Shown: piece by piece, positions 27,624 through 38,124 of the stretch
How positions within the stretch are numbered: position 1 is the first letter of the stretch
Layout of the letters: each line of letters opens with the position of its first letter
The notes under the pieces: generated by a model
Told to the model about the DNA's origin: nothing
The model's database searches: none
The model's input: the letters and a program-made list of their open reading frames with translations, nothing else
Assembly (NCBI GenBank): GCA_022606425.2
Contig: JAHDVF020000101.1
Coordinates: 620,001 to 684,000 of the forward strand
DNA: 64,000 nucleotides
Reading direction: 5' to 3'
DNA from: Lepidostoma basale
Lineage: Eukaryota; Arthropoda; Insecta; Trichoptera; Lepidostomatidae
Program-made: the position numbers and the translations under genes

Positions 27624-27727
27624 CTGTTTAATATTCCACTATACTATATAATATACACCTGAAGACGGAGGTAACTCCGAAACATGTTGTGTAGTTTATA
27701 AATATAGTATAGTGGAATATTAAACAG
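27624..27727 (+). ncRNA. HH3 ribozyme motif closed by a 25-bp inverted repeat
   Basis: A perfect 25-bp inverted repeat (27,624-27,648 and 27,703-27,727) encloses a complete motif: stem I UACAC/GUGUA (27654-27658, 27689-27693), box CUGAAGA (27659-27665), extra C, stem II GGAG/CUCC, GAAA (27679-27682), CATG (27683-27686) and UU. As RNA the region would be one 104-base hairpin with a hammerhead at its tip. Confidence 0.7.
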
Positions 27728-27809
27728 CGATTTCTTTGAAAGTTAGCATATTATTATTATTATTTATTAGTAATCCTCTCATAATTTTGTAAATAATGCA
27801 TGCTTCCCA

Positions 27810-28075
27810 ATGGAATTCATGGAAAAAGAAATAATCGTTAAGAACGTATAAGTTAATGGTGTGCATGGAGTATGAAGTCGAGGAAAACAGAGGAAAATGG
27901 GTCGTCCAAAATAATAGAATATGGCTGGCCACGTTGGAAGTCGGAATAATCGATGTGCGTGTATGATTCGCTGTATCAATGTGAAGGAATCTAGAGGTTT
28001 GTCAGAATATAGCAGTATGGCGATCATTTATCTCTGCCTACCCTGCTGCGAAACTGTGTGATGGTTTGTTAAAAA
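27810..28075 (+). mobile_element. LINE-A2 3' end, decayed
   Basis: WNSWKKK, VRSRGKQRKMGRPK, VGSRNNRCACMIRCINVKES and YLCLPCCETV are recognisable A2 phrases with many changes. The tail is GGTTTGTT. Confidence 0.6.
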
Positions 28076-28094
28076 TCAATGGAAGGTATAGATA

Positions 28095-28165
28095 AGTTGC
28101 CTTCCTCCTTCAATCCTACTGAGAACCTCGTCATTCGTGATGTGGCCTCTCTGTAGCACCACATA
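28095..28165 (-). mobile_element. LINE-H scrap
   Basis: The minus strand reads IDMWCYRE and, one frame over, HITNDEVLSRIEGGRQL, the same region as LINE-H at 6,719. Confidence 0.5.
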
Positions 28166-28212
28166 TCAATGGCCTTCGGTCTGTTTCTATCTCTTTCGAT
28201 CAGCCACCATGT

Positions 28213-28450
28213 CTCCCTTCTTCATCTTCAGCCTATTCCCGTCCACTCCTGAACAAATGCCTCCTCCGTTTGTTTGCACGCTACTCTATCTCTTGTAGAC
28301 TGCATCCAGGTTATTCCCACATATGTGTTCAGATCATCCTTCCACCGTATTTGCAGTCGCCCTGCATTTCTCTTTGCGGTCCATGGTCCATGGTCTTTCC
28401 AAGTCAGAAGAATTATTGTCCATTTTTATCCGAACCACTTCTCACAGCAG
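28213..28450 (-). mobile_element. LINE-G 3' region
   Basis: CAGCCTATTCCCGTCCACTC, GACTGCATCCAGGTTATTCC and CAGTCGCCCTGCATTTCTCT match the other minus-strand G copies (20,613; 31,196; 62,925). Confidence 0.65.
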
Positions 28451-28619
28451 CACATTAAAATGATTAAAAAATATGTTTTGGTAAGTTGTTTTCCTTATTA
28501 TAAGTCTGATTTGAAAAATTTTCTATCACTCCACCAATTCACAGAGCAATCTTTATGTTCCTGTCGAATATCTTGAACTAGTCTTCTTCAACTGTCTTCA
28601 TCATCTCTCGGATTAGATA

Positions 28620-28852
28620 CCTTACATCTGGTTTGCTGACAAGAAACACCAAATTACTACTGTATAAAATATTGTTGAGATCAGTACTTGTATATGTTGC
28701 GGAGTGTTGGATACTGAGAAAAAGGGACGAAAGGTGTTGAGGAAAATTTTGGGCCTCTCTGTGAAGGTGCAGTGTGAAGAGTGAGCTATAACCAAGAACT
28801 GGAAGGTCTTCACAACGAGCGCAACAAAGTGAAGTTTATAAAAAATATTGTA
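28620..28852 (+). mobile_element. LINE-F2, left part, split by mariner
   Basis: Reads LLSRNTKLLLYKILLRSVLV, YVAECWILRKRDER and later KFIKNIV, the RTE-like segment that usually reads YGSE.W.L.K.DE. It stops at the TA where a mariner-like element inserted, and continues at 29,328. Confidence 0.6.
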
Positions 28853-29325
28853 GAGGGTGTTTTACATTTTTCAGATTTACAGACTGTCAATTTGACAGTT
28901 GACAGTTGATTTGTTGTCAATGCGTTTTGCCATTTAACCATGAATAGACTGACGTTAGAACAGCGCTGGCGAATTGTGCAAATTTATTTTGAAAATCATG
29001 GTTTGGGTCGCCAAATTTATCGTGTACTACATCCATTTTACGGTCGACATAATCGTCCATCCGAGCAAGTTATTCGGAAGACTATAGATCGTTTTCCCAC
29101 CACGTACACTCTAGTGGATAATATAGACAATTGTCGAAAATTGGATTTCACGATTGCGCTTCATTCGAGTTAGCCGTGGCGCTCATATGTCCGAAATTAT
29201 ATTTAAACAATAATGGCATAAAATTATCTATTAAATAAAGCCAATATCATAGACATTAACATTATTTTAATGTATTTTTTTTTCCATTTTGAATATGCAT
29301 TGTAAACCTCTAAAAAAACACCCTA
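28853..29325 (+). mobile_element. Mariner-like deletion derivative M1
   Basis: Flanked by TA (28,851-28,852 and 29,326-29,327), with ends GAGGGTGTTTT and AAAAAAACACCCTA. A 77-codon frame (28,940-29,173) starts MNRLTLEQRWRIVQIYFENH and contains the YRVLHPFYGRHNRPSEQVIR helix-turn-helix found at the N-terminus of one mariner-type transposase group. The DDE catalytic core is absent. A short C-terminal-like piece follows in another frame. Confidence 0.8.
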
Positions 29326-29327
29326 TA

Positions 29328-29585
29328 CATCGTCCTTGAAGATTGGGATACCTCTAGCGAATAGAAGAAGAGCGAATCCCAAGAAGCATTCTCAATACCT
29401 GACCGGATGGAAAGCGAAACGTGGGAATACCAAAACTGAGGTGGATGGATGGTGTTGAGGGTGACCTCAGGGCAATTGGTATTACAAACTGGAGAATTCG
29501 GGCAATGGACCGGGGAGAGTGGAGAAGAATAGTTGATGATGATTGCTCTTGGATAACCGGGCTGATGGGATGTCCCAAATAAGGC
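29328..29585 (+). mobile_element. LINE-F2, right part
   Basis: After the mariner the LINE resumes with EERIPRSILN, GIPKLRWMDGVEGDLRAIGI, TNWRIRAMDRGEWRRIVDD, a classic RTE-like C-terminus, then a stop. The joined order of the two parts shows the mariner arrived later. Confidence 0.7.
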
Positions 29586-29589
29586 TCTT

Positions 29590-30730
29590 TGGAGGTGTTG
29601 CATCTATAGAGAGCACCTCTAAGTGCTATGTGACATCATTTCTACTGACTTGATTGGCATGTAGCTATCGATGTGTTAGTCCAAGTGTCGTCCGTTTGTT
29701 TACGGAAACTTTCTTCACGGTTTGCTGTTGGATGGTATTACGCGAATTATTTACTCGGAATTGACAAATATATTGTGTTTAATTCAAATTGCTGATTTAC
29801 AAATAGCCGATTAGCGGAAAAATTAAACAAACCGCAAACACACACAAGTAATGTAAACAGTAATTATAAATATCTGGTAGAGTGCGCAGGGCAGAACCCG
29901 GAGACTGTTTTATCTGATTTTCATTGCAAACTGTTGGAAAGGTGAAGCACTAGAATCATTTGTTCTCTGGGTTTCTGTCCGTAATTTCCATGACTAGTGC
30001 TTTCTAAATTTTCCTTCATTCCACTACCATTCCTCAGTCTGTCCCATCCTCAACAACAACTCGTATCTTCGTTAAGACAAGGGCACAATTGCACGTTTTG
30101 TAATTTTTTCATTAGAGACATTTTAAGATTTTTGAAGAATAATATCATGTTATTCTGGCTATATTAATCATACACTATCGCCCTCTGGCCAAATGATAAT
30201 GAACGTAATGAGCGACTTTGTTCCTCCAGATAAAGGGATGTTTTAAAATACATTGGCATGCTCAACTCATTTTGAGAATTTTCAACAATTATACCCTTGT
30301 CTTACCGAAGGTGCGAACTGTTTGAATGACGAGTGGCGGGCCTAGGAATTGTATGAGCGAAGCTGACGAAAGAGCACCGCTGCGTCCTATAACAGCTTCG
30401 GGTAAGCGGTGAGTAAGCCTATTAGAAAGACGATTTTCAAAAACTTCTGCATCATTGCCGTCCATTTCATGTTAGCTCAAGAATGATAACCGTCCAGTAG
30501 GCTTGCTCTAAACGCTGTTCAAATGTATCCAGTTCCTCTCCTTCTTATAAAGTGTTGTGTGATTTGCTAGAAAGTGTTACTGGAGTGGTTCCCTGTTGTC
30601 TTTTCAGGGATTTCCTGTAGGGGTTATCTTCCCGTAGCTGGCTGCTTTGATCCTGATGGTAAGGGATCATGAGGACCATTCTAGGACGCCAGGGAGTCGG
30701 AGTTGGAAGTCTTGTTGCTGCCATTTGATT
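29590..30730. other. Low-repeat region, no gene recognised
   Basis: About 1.1 kb without a matched repeat. 30,320-30,430 is GC-richer. No ORF above 60 codons makes sense and no splice-bounded exon is obvious. It is possibly unique host intergenic or intronic DNA. Confidence 0.35.
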
Positions 30731-30734
30731 TTAT

Positions 30735-30850
30735 TTGCTTCTTTGAAACTTCTGGCTTACGAAGATTCAGATTTCGTGACTGATCATCTTGATTCTGATG
30801 GGAACATTGTTGGAAAGGTGACATGGTGAGTTGTTGGATCATGGGTGGCT
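30735..30850 (-). mobile_element. LINE-D 3' UTR scrap
   Basis: CTTCTGGCTTACGAAGATTC and TGATGGGAACATTGTTGGAA match D in plus view. Confidence 0.5.
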
Positions 30851-31195
30851 TGATTTGGTTGTTTCCATTTCGTTATCTTTCGTATTATTTATTACGAGTG
30901 ATGTTACGTATCCGAGTTCCGAATCCGCCTCTACCCAACCGCAATGGCCATATCTTATCAGATCGCTTATAAGATCTCCAGCTTGTCACTCTTAACGTAT
31001 CGCCACTACAAGGTTGGATTGAAAACTGCACGTTGATTAACTGATTAGCGATGTCAAAATTCTTTACGTTCCTTGAAATGATAAACAGTAATCAAAATTT
31101 TGTTATTGAATATCAGTATCCACAGTTAAAAAAATATTTAAAAATAATAGATCTATACGTAATTATATGTTTCGTTTATTTTTGTTCAGAAACCA

Positions 31196-31612
31196 TCTTC
31201 TTCTTTTTCTTCTTCCTCAGCTTATTCCCGTCCAATCCTGGACAAAGGCATCCTCCATTCGCTTCCATGTCACTCTGCATCCAGGTTATTCCGACGTGTC
31301 TGTTCAGATCATCCTTCCACTGTAGTTTCAGTCGCCCTGCACTTCTCTTTGCCGTCCACGTTATCCAAGTCAGCAGTCTTCCTGTCCACTTTTTATCTGA
31401 GCTTCTGGCTACGTGACCTGCCCATTACCTTTTTAGAGTCGCCACCCGGTAGATGATGTCAGTGACCTTTGTTTTTTCTCTCACCGTATCGTTTTTGACC
31501 CTGTCTCTTAGGCTTATTCCTAACATGGCTCTTTCCATGGCTTTGGGTCACTCGTAGTTTCTCGGCATTTTGTTTGGACAATGTTACAGTTTCAAGACCA
31601 TAAGTACCACTT
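31196..31612 (-). mobile_element. LINE-G copy
   Basis: It begins (3' side) at CTTCTTCCTCAGCTTATTCC, as in the copy whose end is fixed by the target duplication at 20,613. The coding part covers the region before PW..K in the G protein. It is 5'-truncated near GTTTGGACAATGTTACAGTT. Confidence 0.7.
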
Positions 31613-31739
31613 TGTATCATTAATTAGCAAGCTTCTGTGAATTAAATTCATTGTATTGTTTTTGTTAATATAAATCATTCGTTTAATAATGTTTTAATGT
31701 AGTTTTTATTATTCCTCAGTTGCATATTGATTATATTTT

Positions 31740-32830
31740 CGTTATTTCGCTTCTCGTCAAAGCTACAAAGGCGCCAGCGGGCCTACTGCAACTCTGCGTG
31801 TAGTTAGTGCTATAATTTCGCAGTTCCCGCTAGAATTTGAAATCCGAACGCCTCGTGCACGTGTTGCGATATTGTTTATGGCTCCGTATTGTTTTACTGT
31901 TTATGTTTAATTGTTTACGTTAAGTTGTTCGCACTGATGTCATGTGTTTAGTAAACAGCCAGCGCGCTCTCATGAGCGACCGCCGGCAGCCATCTTTGAT
32001 AATTATTAATAACAATTCCAGCGCGGGCTTTTCAAATTGCTTTCGAGTGCCGGATTTTTTAAATCCTTTTCCAAGGGGAGGCGCTTATTTTCTTTCCGGC
32101 GTTTTGCGCGCTTAACATCTCTATAATGGGAACGGCGCTCTTAAGCGGTTTTAGCGGACGCTCGATTTTTAAATATTCGAACGGAAATCACTGATTATAC
32201 TCACATTTGAATTAATTGTATTGTGTTATGGGTGGACAGGTACTTTTTAAATTTTAAATGGGGCAGTTTTAGCCATTTATTCAAAAATAACGTAGCACCA
32301 CAATTAGTTTAAATTAAGAATAAATATATTTTAAAAACAAACAATTGAATAAAAATAGTTAATTAATAATATTTTTATAAATTAATACTAAATTTATTTT
32401 TAATTCAAGCAGGATTCTATTATATTTAAAAATACATACAACATTTTATTAATTTAAATTTAATTAATTAATATATTTTTAGTGAAGGGAATTAAAATAC
32501 TATTTAAACGGCACCATCAGAAAAGAAAACATCGCACGTAACTGGACATAATCTTTTTTGAATGCCAAATTCGCAAACTTATCTAAACTCGATAAAGCGA
32601 AGATAAAAATTACAGAATAAACACAAACAAAGATAAATAACAAAATAACATTCAAGATAACTTACAGTCTCCAGCGGCTCTGAATAATATCGTACGACAC
32701 TCTATTTAAATTGAGAACGTTTCGAGAGGAGCCGGAATTTCCCGCGCTTATGAGCGACGATTTGAAAAGCGGGCGAAAAACTGTCAAAAAACCGTTTAAA
32801 TTGTAATTTTAAAACGTTTATTATATGCTT
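31740..32830. promoter_or_regulatory. CpG-rich unique region
   Basis: 31,760-32,170 and 32,690-32,800 carry many CpGs, unlike most of the window. Related octamers recur: CTCATGAGCGACC at 31,970 and TTATGAGCGACG at 32,749, with GCGCGGGCTTTTC and TTTCCCGCGCT. There are no transposon hallmarks. It may be a host regulatory region or a 5' UTR/promoter, with orientation unknown. Confidence 0.3.
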
Positions 32831-32939
32831 GGTTTTAGAGGTTTATTTTATTTTTATTGTTTGTTATTGTTTTGTTGTTATTTTTTTGATAAATAATGTG
32901 TTTATTGGATAAGCAAAAAATGTGAAACAAACAAAAACA

Positions 32940-33265
32940 AGATGTTCGCGGGTAGTGGAGGCGCAGCAGAGAGGTCCGTCCGCGGGCACAACAGGCGGCG
33001 ACTGTTGGCGTGTTGGGCGCCACACAACAATGCAGAAATAAGCAAGGCAATATTTAACCAACAGCCATTCGTGTTGCCGTGGTGGTAGTTTAGTTTACAA
33101 GATACACAGCTGAAATACAAATAATATAAACATTATGGGCCAGAGCGGGAGGCAGAGAGGGGGGTGCGCGCGCAGGGCGCCCCACAGCGAGCGGGGGCTC
33201 CGGGGGCGGCGCGCAGGCGCCGAGACCCAGGCCGCCCCAGCGCGGGCCCGCGGTCCTGATTGCCT
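32940..33265. other. GC islet with short ORFs
   Basis: 33,132-33,260 is the GC-richest stretch in the window. A plus-strand ATG (33,135) opens a 60-codon frame beginning MGQSGRQRGGCARRAPHSER, and all frames are open here because of base composition. A minus-strand ORF lies over the same DNA. I recognise neither. It could be a first coding exon or a 5' UTR. Confidence 0.3.
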
Positions 33266-33364
33266 CCATACAAAATACCTTCGATGTTATATTTTGACGT
33301 CACAGATTTATGCCTAGCAATCGGAAGCTAATGGGATGGAAACTATGGCCCTCACCAAGAGAGT

Positions 33365-33672
33365 TTAAGACTTGGATCTTCTGGCTTACAGAGGTTCAGC
33401 TCATGTGGCTATTCCACTTACGTATGATGGGAACATTGTTGGAAGGTGATTTGGCGGGTTGTTAGTTTATGCGGGGGCATGATTTGTGTGGCCCGGAGTG
33501 TTCCTGTGAAGGAGAATCGATTTTGGGCGCTTGTGGCGGCTGGAAGTGTTTGGGTCGTAATATGAGAGGTCTTTTATTGTGGGGTTGGGATGTGAAGGGA
33601 GTCCTTTGTAAAAACGTTCGGCAAGTTTCAGAATGAATTCATCTATCATCGGGATTCCCGATTCTAGGTGCA
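33365..33672 (-). mobile_element. LINE-D, coding end and 3' UTR
   Basis: The minus strand encodes MIDEFILKLAERFYKGLPSH, then PNPTIKDLSYYDPNTSSRHK and RPKSILLHR, the Jockey-clade C-terminus, followed by the D 3' UTR ending in GATCCAAGTC. The sister copy at 55,080-55,390 is almost the same. Confidence 0.8.
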
Positions 33673-33689
33673 GTTGTGTAATCCTGGTC

Positions 33690-34098
33690 CACGAAGGCGC
33701 ACCAAGCGATAAACGGATAGCGAGAGATTAAGAGTCACGCAGCGTTCCATGGAAAGACATATGCTCGGCGTCAGTCTCCAAGATAAAATCAGAAATGAGG
33801 AGATTAGACGCCGAACAAAAATAACGGACATCATGGAACGACTAGCGAGACTGAAGTGGTAATGGGCGGGTCATGTGGCGAGACAGAGTGAGGATAGATG
33901 GACCCAGAAAATAATAAGGTGGAGTCCATGGGAGAATAGGAGAAACGTTGGCAGGCCGCAAAAAAGGTGGGCCGACGACATTGCTGCCGTGGGGGGGAAA
34001 ATGTGGCTACGGCTGGCAGGAGATAGAGACGAGTGGAAGGGAAGGGATGAGGCCTATGTCCAGCAGTGGACCGATAAAGGCTGACGAAGAAGAAGAAT
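33690..34098 (+). mobile_element. LINE-G, best copy
   Basis: Reads MERHMLGVSLQDKIRNEEIR, RRTKITDIMERLARLKW, a stop, WAGHVARQSEDRWTQKIIRW, NVGRPQKRWADDI, RDEWKGRDEAYVQQWTDKG, a stop, then a GAAGAAGAAGAA tail. The order MLG.S..D..RN..IR, KW.WAGH.AR and GRP..RW.DD is the standard post-RT region of this RTE-like group. Confidence 0.8.
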
Positions 34099-34099
34099 C

Positions 34100-34492
34100 G
34101 GTGATTCAAATAATGGAAAGAGATGGCCAGGGACAGAAGCCAGTGTAGGACCGTTGTGGAGGAGGCCAAGCTCACACCGGGATATAGCGCCGAGAAGTCG
34201 AGCATCGACTGTGATTGCTGGGAAAAGACTGCAGAATACAGACCTAGGTAGAGAACAACAGTACATAAAGGCACACAAGACTTTGAAGCACAGCGCAGAG
34301 ACGATGTCCAAGAGAAAAGGAGGAGGAGAAAGGAGAGACCACTAGGAGACGGTGACGGTTTCATTACAAGCGCCTTCCCCTGCCCCAGATGCCCCAGAAT
34401 TTGTGGGTCCAGGATCGGGCTCTTCAGTCCCATGCAGACCCACAACCGTGAAGGACAGTCTTCCTCGGACACGAGGGACAGCCGATGATGAT
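34100..34492 (+). mobile_element. LINE-J 3' end with zinc-finger-like C-terminus
   Basis: After RPRSRASTVIAGKRL-like sequence the frame gives FPCPRCPRICGSRIGLFSPM and QTH, a CxxC...GL.SH..TH finger common at the end of some non-LTR ORF2 proteins, then a stop and a GATGATGATGATGA tail. A long minus-strand ORF across this area is a shadow. Confidence 0.6.
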
Positions 34493-34604
34493 GATGAGTT
34501 GTAATCGGTGATTAAAACTGGATATATAGTATATATAGGAGTAATGGATGTCGTTGAATGGATGGTTTAGTTCAAGTGGTCATTTACGAAAACGAAACAT
34601 AAAC

Positions 34605-34770
34605 CAGAAGGGTGGTGGAGTGGAGAGTTAGGACAGAAAAAGCAGAGGGCGACCCCCCAAACGATAGTTTGATGACATTAGAAAAGTTGCCGATTACTGG
34701 ATGCAAAAGACACAAGATAGGAATACGTGGAGAAGTATGGGGAAATAAATATTCAGCAGTAGTGTTAAAA
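34605..34770 (+). mobile_element. LINE-G2 scrap
   Basis: Frames contain RRPPKR, then LPITGCKRHKIGIRGEVW, the equivalent of the AGDWMQKAQDRNTWRSMGEA segment at 54,840-54,920 with frameshifts. Confidence 0.45.
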
Positions 34771-34774
34771 GCGT

Positions 34775-35080
34775 ACTGCTGTACGGAGAAAACTCTAGGT
34801 GTTTATAAATACTCGTAGGTGCCTTCGATATAGTGCAAGTGACAGAATCTTCCTCTTAGTCGCATTCCTCGTGACTGTAAGTCATGGCCATCTCGTAAAC
34901 CACCCACCATGACTCGCCATGCGCTCGTTTGCCGATCAGTCTCCAGGGTGCAGTTGTTGAGAAGCCAGTCAGCCCCCGCGTCCTAACTGGTCACTTTCCG
35001 TGTACTTTTCCCATTATTCTGAACCTTTTAAGATTGTCCTGATCTCTCAATAAGTAGATAGAATAAGATATTAGATAATT
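34775..35080. other. Unassigned
   Basis: Slightly GC-rich (34,860-34,990), possibly a worn LINE coding part. No clear phrase. Confidence 0.25.
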
Positions 35081-35084
35081 CGAG

Positions 35085-35345
35085 GAAGCTTCAATGTGGC
35101 CCCTGTGACAGAAAAGGCAAGGGAGGGTGGTCTACGATGGTACGGTCATATATGCAGAAGGGGCGAGGACCACATCGTCCAAAAAACCCTAAAACTAGAC
35201 TTGAAAAGGAATGGACCTATTCGGCCACTAGCAATTTGACACGGAATTGCTGCAGATCGACAGCGGAATAGCCCAAGACCGAGAGCCTGGCGCTGTTCTA
35301 TTAGGAGAGCTGACCCCAATAAACGGGAAAGTGCTAGTAACAAAG
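35085..35345 (+). mobile_element. LINE-I, post-RT region
   Basis: Reads VAPVTEKAREGGLRWYGHIC, RRGEDHIVQKTLKLDLKRNG and, after stops, RRADPNKRES. The same design appears at 54,200-54,625. RLRWYGHV.RR..DHVV.K.L is the diagnostic run. Confidence 0.65.
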
Positions 35346-35770
35346 TAGAAGATGCAGTGGCAGAAATTATGGAAATGGTCTTTTTAATTTGAATATTGGC
35401 ACCACTCATTATTTTAAAGAGAATAATGGAACAAAACATCTGCTCAAAGATAAACGAAGGGTGACAGGAGTCGATATCGGGGAGAACTGACGGAAGCGGT
35501 AAGATGAGGAGTCTAGGGAGTCAGAGAAACAAGTTTTATGTTAGGAGAATAACAACATCAGACCTGGAATATGGGCCATACATAAATGCCATCACGATGA
35601 TGGAGGGTCTACAAGATTTGTAGCACAGTTTAATTGAGTAAAGATTGAAAAAGCCCTTTAAGTACTGTATGTTTATGCTTATATTCGATAGTGGGTCGAT
35701 TTTAATACTGCAAAGCAAAATTTTCAGAGTTTAGAAAATGGCTTTCTCTTAATGCATGGACTAGAATTTT
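35346..35770. other. Unassigned
   Basis: No repeat partner. ORFs of 60-97 codons look random. Confidence 0.3.
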
Positions 35771-35771
35771 G

Positions 35772-35910
35772 ATATTCTGACATAGTTCAGCTCTTGTAAC
35801 TATTGTTCCTCTTATGTATGATGGGAACATCGTTGTTGTGAAGGTGATATCGTATGTTGTTTGCTGGGTTAGATTTGCGTGGTTCGGAATATTCTTCTTA
35901 GGAAGGGATT
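35772..35910 (-). mobile_element. LINE-D 3' UTR, diverged
   Basis: TAGTTCAGCTCTTGTAACTA and ATGATGGGAACATCGTTG align with D in plus view at lower identity. Confidence 0.45.
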
Positions 35911-36116
35911 GGGAGGATTTAGATACCTACTTCGTTAACATACTCATTCGCGTTTGGGCTAGGCTTTTGACATTGTTTTTTGGCCTCAGTTGTTTTTAGG
36001 TCGGGGATGCTCGATATAAGACATTTTAATGTTTCTGAAGATCTCTGAAGATACATGTATGTTGGGAGAATGCTTTTTAAATGTAGTGAACAAAAATATA
36101 GCATATTACTAACGTA

Positions 36117-36992
36117 AATTTTTAATTGTATCTCAATAGAGACGAAGAAACAAACTGGAAACTGAATATGGATGATCAAGGTGTTTACAGGACCCATGAC
36201 CCGTCATTGGTTGGGTCAAGCGCACGCTTCATGCAATTACAACATTCCCCATTCCACCATTGTTATTATGATCATGCATGATACATTTTTGGAAGTTGTA
36301 TATATACTCCAAATCCATACTTATCTTCACGTGTCAGTTCCAGTTAGCCATCTATGTAGATTTGATTGTACTAATTAATTTTTTAAGATTAATCTATACA
36401 ATCCACCCACTAACGCCATCTATGAAGAATGATTGTTTAGCATTTAGCAAACTACTTTATTAACACAAAAATTTAAATTAACCACCCACAGGTGAAAATC
36501 CAGGATTCGTATACAGATATAAGTATACATTTCACAAATATTTGTAAATATTCCGGTCAATTCTTTGGCGTATAAAATAGGAGTGATACTCCAGGCGACT
36601 TCTAAAACAGTGCGCTAGGAGGCGGTAGCCTCTTCGCATTGTGTTAATAAAGTAGTTTGCTAAATGCTAAACAATCATTCTTCATAGATGGCGTTATTGG
36701 GTGGATTGTATAGATTAATCTTAAAAAATTAATTAGTACAATCAAATCTACATAGATGGCTAACTGGAACTGACACGTGAAGATAAGTATGGATTTGGAG
36801 TATATATACAACTTCCAAAAATGTATCATGCATGATCATAATAACAATGGTGGAATGGGGAATGTTGTAATTACATGAAGCGTGCGCTTAACCCAACCAA
36901 TGACAGGTCATAAGTCCTGTAAACACCTTGATCATCCATATTCAGTTTCCGGTTTGTTTCTTCGTCTCTATTGAGATACAATTAAAAATTTA
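36117..36992. repeat. Repeat family R inverted pair (foldback)
   Basis: Two R units lie tail to tail. TTAATTGTATCTCAATAGAG at 36,120 mirrors CTCTATTGAGATACAATTAA at 36,968, and the arms match closely for about 360 bases (for example the CATCTATGTAGATTTGATTG region). The spacer (36,480-36,640) contains CCACCCACAGGTGAAAATCC, which recurs at 37,000 and 42,308. Two identical 61-codon ORFs on opposite strands come from the symmetry. Confidence 0.85.
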
Positions 36993-37171
36993 AATTAACC
37001 ACCCACAGGTGAAAATCCAGGATTCGTATACAGATATAAGTATACATTTCACAAATATTTATTACTAACGTGTTCAAATGTAGACTTATTTCCAAAACTA
37101 CGATCATACGAGTATGTTTAGAGAGATTCTATGTGTCCTTGGGAGATAATGATTGTGTCATTGTAGTAAAT

Positions 37172-37358
37172 GAATCGTGTTTTTCAGAAGTAGCACACAT
37201 CCAGTAACCTCAACATTACAGGGCGGACAAAAAACTGTCTGATATAAATTTTTCCTAAAATATATATATTGTAGGAAAATTTTGTACCAGACAGTTTTTT
37301 ATCCGTCCTGTAAAGTTGGGGTTACTGGATGTGTGCTACTTCTGAAAAACACAATTCG
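37172..37358. repeat. Foldback MITE
   Basis: Arms of about 85 bases run from GTGTTTTTCAGAAGTAGCAC, through CATCCAGTAACCTC, to ACAGGGCGGACAAAAAACTG, and back in reverse. The inner ACAGGGCGGACAAAAAACTG is typical of DNA transposon termini. A small MITE may sit inside a larger inverted duplication. Confidence 0.8.
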
Positions 37359-37484
37359 AATAGGCGGCGTTAAGATAAAGTTAAATAGCCGATGAGACCA
37401 TAATGTTACATAATATTATATAACTTTTTTCTTATTTTTATTTCCACTATTATTATATTTTTAACATTTAAATATTTTGTTTAA

Positions 37485-37608
37485 CCTTATTTCGTGTTAG
37501 TTTAACTTCAATCTCGTTTCAAACTGTCGTCTGTTAATTGGTATATTATTTTATATTTGTGGTAGCATGTAATTGGTCTAACTGTATTTTTTCTAATAAA
37601 TAAATACA
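37485..37608 (+). mobile_element. LINE-K 3' UTR scrap
   Basis: TTTCGTGTTAGTTTAACTTC, TATTTGTGGTAGCATGTAAT and TAATAAATAAATAC match the end of the element at 40,245-40,480. Confidence 0.5.
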
Positions 37609-37702
37609 TCGTAACGTACACGCTCGTCGATTTTTCCGACTTTGAATGTAGCCGCCAGTATTTGATTAATTTGATAATGCCATGCTTTCATTGGTTTTTC
37701 AC
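37609..37702 (-). mobile_element. LINE-A3 scrap
   Basis: About 90 bases equivalent to A3 IRSRKNRRACTL and NQ.L..GHI in reverse, with indels. Confidence 0.5.
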
Positions 37703-37831
37703 GAATCATCTACATTTAAATGATTTTACTGATAAATTTATTTCGATAATAAGAAAACTAACGGTACCCATATTTATATCGGTGGAAAAGTTATAGTTTA
37801 CTTTTTATGTATATTCTCGATGCCGTCAAAG

Positions 37832-37901
37832 CAATTTAACACTATTAACAATTTTTTATTCAAAAAATATTGAATAAGACATTGTTAATAGTGTTAAATT
37901 G
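37832..37901. repeat. Perfect 21-bp hairpin
   Basis: CAATTTAACACTATTAACAA (plus one T, 37,832-37,852) is the exact reverse complement of 37,881-37,901. The loop is 28 bases. It could be the tip of a MITE or a small-RNA precursor. Confidence 0.6.
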
Positions 37902-37909
37902 TATAGATT

Positions 37910-38122
37910 TTAAGTAAAAACGCGGCCCGCTTCGGATTGCGGCCCCCGCTTGGCCTCTCGTGCGAGGGGGAACGAGCTGCCAGTACACTTGCAGTAATGG
38001 CGCCCGTATCGGCCCGGAGACTCGATACCCCTGCATGCCCTCGCAGCCAGAGGAAGCATCCCTCTCTTGCCTTGCTCACAGAGGAGCAATCTGGGATCTT
38101 CAACAGACGCCATATTACACAC
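37910..38122 (-). other. GC-rich segment with an open minus-strand frame
   Basis: The minus-strand frame starts MCNMASVEDPRLLLCEQGKR and runs 70 codons. GC is far above the flanks. A second frame (37,894-38,127) is open too. I recognise neither. It may be a relic 5' end of a retroelement or a host exon with 5' UTR (AATATGGCGTC precedes the body). Confidence 0.3.
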
Positions 38123-38124
38123 TT

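Noticed and set aside
32835..33120. Overlapping minus-strand ORFs of 65-72 codons
   Set aside because: They are open in all three frames because of base composition, with no recognised motif and no consistent splice sites.
33831..34472. 213-codon minus-strand ORF, the longest in the window
   Set aside because: It runs antisense to well-recognised LINE-G and LINE-J coding sequence and has no family-like features of its own.
36278..36829. Two identical 61-codon ORFs on opposite strands (36,278-36,463 and 36,644-36,829)
   Set aside because: They are the two arms of the repeat R foldback. Identity reflects the inverted duplication, not gene duplication.
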